Under the pieces are notes generated by a model, which did no database searches, was not told the origin of the DNA, and worked only from the letters and a program-made list of their open reading frames with translations. 10,662 nucleotides of DNA from JAXDBV01 sp034678415 (GTDB lineage Bacteria > Bacteroidota > Bacteroidia > Bacteroidales > VadinHA17): positions 1-10,662 of the forward strand of contig JAXDBV010000342.1 of assembly GCA_034678415.1 (NCBI GenBank). The letters run 5' to 3'. The position numbers and the translations under genes were made by a program. Every line of letters starts with the position of its first letter. Position 1 is the first letter of the stretch. Shown piece after piece: positions 6,120 through 10,662 of the stretch.

Positions 6120-6920
6120 ATGTATTTCAGTTCCAACATCAAATTATTGCGCAAGCGCAGGAATAAGACCCAGGACGACATTGCTTTTGCCCTGAAGATG
6201 AAACGTTCAACCTACAGTGGTTACGAGAATGATGTAGCCGAGCCGGGTATTGAAGTGTTGCTTGCCATCTCCGGTTATTACCATATTGCCGTTGACACCC
6301 TGCTGAAGGTTGATCTGTCGCTGCTTACCGACCAGCAGTTGTACCAGCTGGAACACGGCAGCGATGTGTTCATCAGGGGTGGGAACCTCAGGGTGCTGGC
6401 CACCACCGTGAACCAGGCGAACGAGGAGAATATCGAGCTAGTACCCGAGAAAGCCAAGGCAGGGTACCGTACCGGCTATGCTGACCCTGAGTTTATCCGC
6501 GAACTGCCCCGCTTCCAACTTCCCTTTCTTTCTCCGGGGAAAAAATACCGCACTTTCCAGCTTAAGGGCGATTCCATGCTCCCTATTCCCGACGGAGCCT
6601 GGGTTACCGGTGAATATGTTACCGACTGGAATACGCTTGTGAGTGGACAGGCATACATCATCTTTACCCTTGACGACGGTATCATGTTCAAAATCGTTGA
6701 AAACCTTATAGGGAAAGAGCATAAACTCACCCTCTATTCACTGAATCCCATGTACGAACCGTATGATGTAAAGGTGAATGATATCAGGGAGATATGGCGG
6801 TTTGTTCATTATATCAGTCATGAAATACCCGATCCGATATTGCCGGAAGAAAAATTATTGTCCACCGTGGCTAAACTTAAAAGCGAGGTGGAACGTATAA
6901 AATCAAGGATAAAAGAATAA
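6120..6920 (+). CDS. LexA-like XRE/S24 self-cleaving transcriptional repressor
   Basis: A 266-residue regulator with three parts. Residues 4-62 form an XRE-type helix-turn-helix (LLRKRRNKTQDDIAFALKM, then RSTYSGYEN around the recognition helix). Residues 108-235 form an S24 peptidase domain. Residues 240-266 form a charged, probably helical tail. The S24 part has an Ala114-Gly115 cleavage site (KAKAGYRTGY), nucleophile Ser152 in LKGDSMLP and general-base Lys191 in IMFKIVEN. The spacings of 38 and 39 residues are close to those in LexA. In this superfamily a RecA filament stimulates self-cleavage at Ala-Gly and inactivates the repressor. It is divergent from two translesion polymerases, and the shared spacer holds tandem palindromes, so it probably represses both directions. 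Sequence around the cleavage site (GYADPEFIRELP) is of the Bacteroidota S24 type rather than classical LexA with a winged-helix domain. A prophage CI-like origin is possible, but no phage genes are nearby. Confidence 0.9.
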   Translation: MYFSSNIKLLRKRRNKTQDDIAFALKMKRSTYSGYENDVAEPGIEVLLAISGYYHIAVDTLLKVDLSLLTDQQLYQLEHGSDVFIRGGNLRVLATTVNQANEENIELVPEKAKAGYRTGYADPEFIRELPRFQLPFLSPGKKYRTFQLKGDSMLPIPDGAWVTGEYVTDWNTLVSGQAYIIFTLDDGIMFKIVENLIGKEHKLTLYSLNPMYEPYDVKVNDIREIWRFVHYISHEIPDPILPEEKLLSTVAKLKSEVERIKSRIKE

Positions 6921-6997
6921 TTATTGCCGGGTTGCATTATATGAATAATAAATATAATTTTGACCTCAGTTCCGAAGTATTCAATAACAGGCTAACG

Positions 6998-7477
6998 ATG
7001 AGGAAAACCAGTTTCATTCTACTCATCCTCATTCTGCTGGCATGGATCGGTCCTTCTTCCTGCATGCTCTATGATGATTTCAACATGTCAGGTGATTACA
7101 AGCTCCGCTCCGGCACCTATTATGACGGTGACACTTACGATCTGGAGAATTTCGAAGGGACGATGAAACTGGGTCGTTCCGATTATTCGGTCACCTATTC
7201 CTTTTCGTTTACCGACAAGCATAATAATGTGATAACTCTTACCCGTGAAGAGAAAGGCAATTACCGTCATACATCCGAATCGGAGAGAACGGTGTATGGA
7301 ACCAATGAAAAGTTCTGGTCTGGCCTGATGTTCTTCTATCCCGATACCAGCGAAACCTATGGATACAGGATGAAATACGAGTACCTTATCAGGTCAAAGA
7401 AACTCATCCTTGACAGTTCATTTGAATACAGTATTAAAGGTTATTATACCGAACTTGAGTGGAGTGAGGTCAGATAG
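6998..7477 (+). CDS. Putative small lipoprotein of unknown function
   Basis: From the ATG at 6998 the protein has 159 residues and begins with a lipoprotein-type signal: MRKTS, a hydrophobic stretch to about residue 17, then GPSSC with the candidate lipidated Cys22. The lipobox is imperfect because Pro stands where Leu is usual at -3. The mature part is rich in Tyr, Ser, Thr and acidic residues and looks beta-stranded (GDYKLRSGTYYDG near its start, YTELEW at its end), suggesting a small barrel or lipocalin-like fold; I do not recognise a family. Upstream in-frame starts exist (ATG at 6941, TTG at 6932) but would place a polar extension before the signal peptide, so 6998 is preferred. It follows the repressor gene by 77 bp and precedes the kinase by 57 bp, all on one strand, so co-transcription is plausible. 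It could be a periplasmic or outer-membrane partner of the kinase, but nothing in the sequence proves this. Confidence 0.65.
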   Translation: MRKTSFILLILILLAWIGPSSCMLYDDFNMSGDYKLRSGTYYDGDTYDLENFEGTMKLGRSDYSVTYSFSFTDKHNNVITLTREEKGNYRHTSESERTVYGTNEKFWSGLMFFYPDTSETYGYRMKYEYLIRSKKLILDSSFEYSIKGYYTELEWSEVR

Positions 7478-7534
7478 GAGCGAACCGTCATACCTTTTTC
7501 ACCCCGCCAAGGAGTGCCCGTGTCATGATCGGAC

Positions 7535-9232
7535 ATGTTAAAAATAAATAATATAGCATCGTTTTTACTGGGCGATCCTGATGCGACCGGCCTCGAGGAT
7601 CGCTTTATCAACATGATGGGTATCCTGGCTGCTTCCCTGAGCCTTGTAGCCACCCTGCTCAACATCATCCTCAACATCGGCATTATCGTCACCCTTCTGA
7701 CATTTGTCGCTGCCATCTACTTTTTCTTACTTTTCTGGCTTTCCAGGTTCAGGAACAAAACGCTGTTAAGCCGCTGGCTGATCAGTATCGGTGTATTTAT
7801 ACTGCTGGATGTGGTATGGTTCTTTAATTCAGGATCCAGCGGTCCGATACTTTTTCTCTTCCTTATCGTTTATTCCCTGTCCATATTTGTGTGGAGCGGA
7901 AAATACCGTAACTATTTCCTGATCGCCTTCTATATCAACCTTGTTATCCTGTTTTGTATTGAGTTCATCTTCCTGAAAGAGATCAATACATACAGCAATG
8001 AGAAGATCAGGGTTATTGATATATATTCCAGCCTGGTTATCTATGCCCTTTTGACCACTGTCCTCCTGATAACGGCCGAAAAAATATATATACACGAACG
8101 TGAGAAAGCCGAGAAATCGGATAAGCTGAAATCAGCCTTCCTGGCCAATATGTCGCATGAGATCCGTACTCCCATGAATTCCATCCTGGGATTCAGTCAG
8201 TTGCTCGATACCGATATCACCAGGGAAGAACGAAAGGAATACATCAAGATCATCAACGACAGCGGAATATACCTGTTGCAGCTTATTGAAGACATCATTG
8301 ATATTTCAAAGATTGAAGCCAACCAGATTGAGATCCATCCCGTTGAGTTTGTCTTAAAGGATTTGTTCGATGATTTGAAGACCATCTTTTCGCAATCATT
8401 GCTGAAACAGGGGAAAGACAAGATCAAACTGGAATACTATGTTCCTTTTCCCGATCTCAGGCTGGTGACTGACCGGATCAGGCTGAAACAGATCCTGACA
8501 AACCTTCTTTCCAACGCGGTGAAATTCACCGAAAAGGGGAGTATTGAATTCGGATGTATCCACGAGGGTGAACACCTCCAGTTCTTCGTCAGGGATACCG
8601 GTATCGGGATAGATAAGGAATTTCACGAGGTGATCTTCAACCGTTTCATGAAGCTGGAAGCCCAGAGTCCTGAAAAGATTTACCGCGGCACGGGTATAGG
8701 GTTGTCTCTGTCAAAAGACCTTATTCACCTTCTGGAAGGTAAGATTTGGATTGAGTCGGAACCGGGGAAGGGTTCCGCGTTTTATTTCTCCATTCCTTTC
8801 GTTGAAAAAAAGGCCTATACCGAAATAATGACTAAACCTGAGGGTAAGGTGAAACAGGTCAGGTGGCCGGGAAAAACCATATTGGTGGCGGAAGATGAAG
8901 ACACCAATTACCTTTTCCTCTATGAGCTCCTGAAAAAGACGGGGGTAACGGTTATACGTGCTATTGACGGGGAGGAGACCGTCCGGCTGTTCAAGGATCA
9001 CCCGGAGATAGACCTGGTGCTTATCGACCTCAAGATGCCGGTGATGGATGGTTTTGAAGCGACCCGCCTCATGAAGCTGCTGAACAAGGATGTACCTGTC
9101 ATAGCTCAGACCGCCTATGCCATGGAAGGGGATGAGGAAAAATGCCGCAAAGCCGGCTGTGACGACTACCTGGCCAAACCAATCATGAAAGAGTCATTCA
9201 TGGCCATGCTGGATAAGTACTTGAGCCAGTAA
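7535..9232 (+). CDS. Hybrid sensor histidine kinase with membrane N-terminus and C-terminal receiver
   Basis: A 565-residue signalling protein of the inner membrane. Six hydrophobic segments (about 29-48, 50-69, 81-97, 104-120, 126-147, 163-182) form the sensor region; short loops leave no large periplasmic domain, so the stimulus may be sensed in or near the membrane. A charged linker leads to the dimerisation domain with FLANMSHEIRTPMNSILGF and phospho-accepting His208. The ATP-binding domain has the N box LTNLLSNAVKF (Asn323, Asn327), DTGIGID (354-360) and GTGIGL (385-390). A receiver domain spans about 446-563, with acidic Glu453/Asp454, phospho-acceptor Asp498 in LIDLKMP, Thr526 and Lys548. 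No Hpt or DNA-binding output domain is fused and no response regulator lies downstream in the window, so the phosphate acceptor is encoded elsewhere or the receiver regulates the kinase itself. All catalytic residues are present, so activity is expected. The signal is unknown. Confidence 0.93.
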   Translation: MLKINNIASFLLGDPDATGLEDRFINMMGILAASLSLVATLLNIILNIGIIVTLLTFVAAIYFFLLFWLSRFRNKTLLSRWLISIGVFILLDVVWFFNSGSSGPILFLFLIVYSLSIFVWSGKYRNYFLIAFYINLVILFCIEFIFLKEINTYSNEKIRVIDIYSSLVIYALLTTVLLITAEKIYIHEREKAEKSDKLKSAFLANMSHEIRTPMNSILGFSQLLDTDITREERKEYIKIINDSGIYLLQLIEDIIDISKIEANQIEIHPVEFVLKDLFDDLKTIFSQSLLKQGKDKIKLEYYVPFPDLRLVTDRIRLKQILTNLLSNAVKFTEKGSIEFGCIHEGEHLQFFVRDTGIGIDKEFHEVIFNRFMKLEAQSPEKIYRGTGIGLSLSKDLIHLLEGKIWIESEPGKGSAFYFSIPFVEKKAYTEIMTKPEGKVKQVRWPGKTILVAEDEDTNYLFLYELLKKTGVTVIRAIDGEETVRLFKDHPEIDLVLIDLKMPVMDGFEATRLMKLLNKDVPVIAQTAYAMEGDEEKCRKAGCDDYLAKPIMKESFMAMLDKYLSQ

Positions 9233-9526
9233 ACCGTTTGAACCTAAAACTTTTACTTGCGCTTCCAGGTACTTTCACCTGCAGGAATTCTTTATTTATA
9301 TATGGCCATGCAAGTTTCAACGGATCCATTCTTCATCCATATGTGAAGCGGGCCGGTGGCTGACCGGTATGAAAAATCCACACACCTGTCACATTGGTTT
9401 TCCAGGGGTTTATTACATAATTAATTCATTAATTCCATCTCATTAATAACGGATTTAATTCATTAATTTTCAAACGATGCCTGTCTTCTGTAAGTAGCTG
9501 TCGTTGATTATCCGGCAACCGGTCTT
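9233..9526. other. Convergent intergenic spacer without recognisable gene
   Basis: This 294-bp spacer lies between the 3' ends of the kinase (+) and the CstA-like gene (-). It holds short inverted repeats: CAGGT/ACCTG at 9266-9281, CTTCA/TGAAG at 9331-9348 and CCGGT/ACCGG at 9353-9367. An AT-rich repeated stretch follows at 9421-9468. None of the hairpins has a T-run in the right place, so terminators cannot be assigned with confidence. Confidence 0.5.
9421..9468. repeat. Short AT-rich direct repeats
   Basis: TTAATTCATTAATT occurs twice exactly, at 9421-9434 and 9455-9468, and a partial copy (CATTAATA, 9441-9448) lies between them. The repeats sit downstream of both convergent genes, so an upstream promoter role for either is unlikely. 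They may be a protein-binding or termination-associated region, or simple AT-rich drift. Confidence 0.5.
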
Positions 9527-10662
9527 CTAATTCCTGTTCCTTGTTTTCAGCCACCTTGGTATGGCTTCCAGGATGATGAGCACCACGCTTATCAGAATCA
9601 GAAGGGTGAGGATGGTGTTAATGCTTCCCTGTACAACGGTACCCTGTATGCGCATCTGCGGAATGTAAATCCTTACCAGGTTCATGATACCGCCCGTGAT
9701 GGTGGTCACCCCGACAAAGCTCATGGGTATAATGGTTACCCATGCGTACCGCGCTTTACCTCTGTTGATAAGATAGCTGGTACCGATGGCCAGGGCAAGG
9801 GTTGCCAGCAGCTGGTTAGCCACCCCGAACATAGGCCAGATGGTTGACACGGTGCCGGTAAAGATGAAATATCCCCAGGCGAGGACCACCAGCAGGCTCG
9901 TGAACAGGTTGCCCGGCAGCCAGGTGGTGCTCTCAAAAGGTTTATAAATCTTGCCGAATGATTCCTGGAGGACGAACCGGGCAATACGCGTGCCTGCATC
10001 GATGGTGGTGAGGATGAACAGGGCTTCGAACATGATGGCAAAATGGTACCAGTATGACATGAGCCCGGTGAGTCCCGGAATGGAGGAAAAGATCTGTGCC
10101 ATGCCAACGGCCAGTGACACAGCTCCTCCCGGGCGACCCGCAATGTTCTCACCCACCTCTTCTGCCAGTACGGTTAGGTTGCTTTCGGTAAATCCCATCG
10201 CCTGCAGGGTGGGAAGGATCTCCCTGAACTTCTCAGGGCTGACATTGATTTGGAAATAGTCAAGGGGGAAGAGGCTGGTGGCAGCGATCAGCGCCAGGAT
10301 GCTCACCATGGCTTCCGAGAGCATGGATCCCACGGCAATCGGTTTAATATGCGATTCCTTCATCAGCATCTTGGGTGTTGTGCCCGAGCTCACCAGGGCA
10401 TGGAACCCCGATATAGCTCCGCAGGCTATGGTGATGAAGAGGTAGGGGAACAGGCTGCCGGGAATAACCGGCCCGTTGCCGTGGATAAAGGTTGTCAGTC
10501 CGGGCATCTTGATCTCCGGCATCACCAGCACCACACCCACAGCCAGCATGGCCACCACACCCAGCTTCATGATCGAGCTCAGGTAATCACGTGGTGAGAG
10601 AAGGAGCCATACGGGAAGGACGGATGCCAGGAAACCGTATATGCAAAGAAATACAGTAAGTG
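9527..10662 (-). CDS. cstA: CstA-family carbon starvation protein/transporter, 5' part outside window
   Basis: The frame stays open to the window edge, so the gene starts beyond base 10662; about 378 codons including the C-terminus are visible. The segment before the internal Met at 10570 reads YGFLASVLPVWLLLSPRDYL, a hallmark of CstA, so that Met is not the start. Further family features are the region with ACGAISGFHALVSSGTTPKM, the LTTIDAGTRIARF segment and the WPMFGVANQLLA segment. About nine or ten hydrophobic helices are present, and the protein ends with a last membrane helix and a short basic tail. CstA proteins are inner-membrane transporters; Escherichia coli CstA and its relative BtsT have been linked to peptide use and pyruvate uptake. 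The C-terminus stops soon after the last helix, as in the shorter CstA forms, rather than having the longer tail of the roughly 700-residue enterobacterial protein. It is convergent with the kinase gene. Confidence 0.92.
   Translation of the reverse strand, partial: LTVFLCIYGFLASVLPVWLLLSPRDYLSSIMKLGVVAMLAVGVVLVMPEIKMPGLTTFIHGNGPVIPGSLFPYLFITIACGAISGFHALVSSGTTPKMLMKESHIKPIAVGSMLSEAMVSILALIAATSLFPLDYFQINVSPEKFREILPTLQAMGFTESNLTVLAEEVGENIAGRPGGAVSLAVGMAQIFSSIPGLTGLMSYWYHFAIMFEALFILTTIDAGTRIARFVLQESFGKIYKPFESTTWLPGNLFTSLLVVLAWGYFIFTGTVSTIWPMFGVANQLLATLALAIGTSYLINRGKARYAWVTIIPMSFVGVTTITGGIMNLVRIYIPQMRIQGTVVQGSINTILTLLILISVVLIILEAIPRWLKTRNRN

Noticed and set aside
6932..6997. Upstream TTG/ATG starts for the lipoprotein gene
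   Set aside because: They add a polar N-terminal extension ahead of a clear signal peptide beginning at 6998.
9278..9285. CCTGCAGG 8-bp palindrome as a regulatory site
   Set aside because: It is short, single, and downstream of the kinase gene; chance is sufficient.
10250..10597. Plus-strand open frame opposite the CstA-like gene
   Set aside because: It overlaps conserved CstA helices on the other strand; its composition is that of a shadow frame.
1..10662. CRISPR array, tRNA, rRNA or insertion sequence
   Set aside because: I saw no regularly spaced repeats of CRISPR form, no tRNA-like or rRNA-like sequence, and no transposase-like frame or terminal repeats.

Overview
The window looks like a chromosomal segment from a member of the Bacteroidota, probably an environmental or anaerobic Bacteroidales/Marinilabiliales-type organism. 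The grounds are a Bacteroidota-type XRE/S24 regulator, a DnaE2-type polymerase beside a Y-family polymerase, a candidate -33/-7 promoter of the Bacteroidota type (TTTG, then TAnnTTTG), weak or absent Shine-Dalgarno sequences, and a CstA of the kind common in this phylum. The genus cannot be fixed from the sequence.

Layout. Positions 1-429 (+) hold the C-terminal end of a probable outer-membrane beta-barrel protein. A PrsW-family intramembrane protease follows five bases later (435-1121, +). A 253-bp convergent spacer separates it from the centre of the window, a divergent translesion-synthesis locus. On the minus strand a Y-family polymerase (DinB-like, 4543-5817) is followed by an error-prone type DNA polymerase III alpha subunit (DnaE2/ImuC-like, 1375-4320). 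Divergent from them on the plus strand is a LexA-like XRE/S24 self-cleaving repressor (6120-6920). Downstream of the repressor, in the same direction, are a small putative lipoprotein (6998-7477) and a six-transmembrane hybrid histidine kinase (7535-9232). A convergent AT-rich spacer with short repeats precedes the C-terminal part of a CstA carbon-starvation/pyruvate-type transporter (9527 to the window end, minus strand, 5' end missing).

How the parts fit. The repressor keeps an Ala-Gly cleavage site and a Ser/Lys dyad, so it should respond to RecA filaments as LexA does. The 302-bp divergent region contains two near-identical 17-bp palindromes (TGATTA-N5-TAATCA, 23 bp centre to centre), starting 43 bp upstream of the polymerase gene and overlapping a candidate promoter that points at the repressor gene. 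The simplest model is an autonomous damage-inducible mutasome: repressor, Y-family polymerase with a beta-clamp-binding motif, and a DnaE2 that lacks the tau-binding tail. No ImuA-like gene is visible in this window. The polymerase genes are separated by an unusually long 222-bp spacer containing an imperfect 45-nt stem-loop, and the repressor gene has a potentially structured leader. These regulatory sites are the most interesting unexplained features. The lipoprotein and kinase may be co-transcribed with the repressor, but no functional link is shown.
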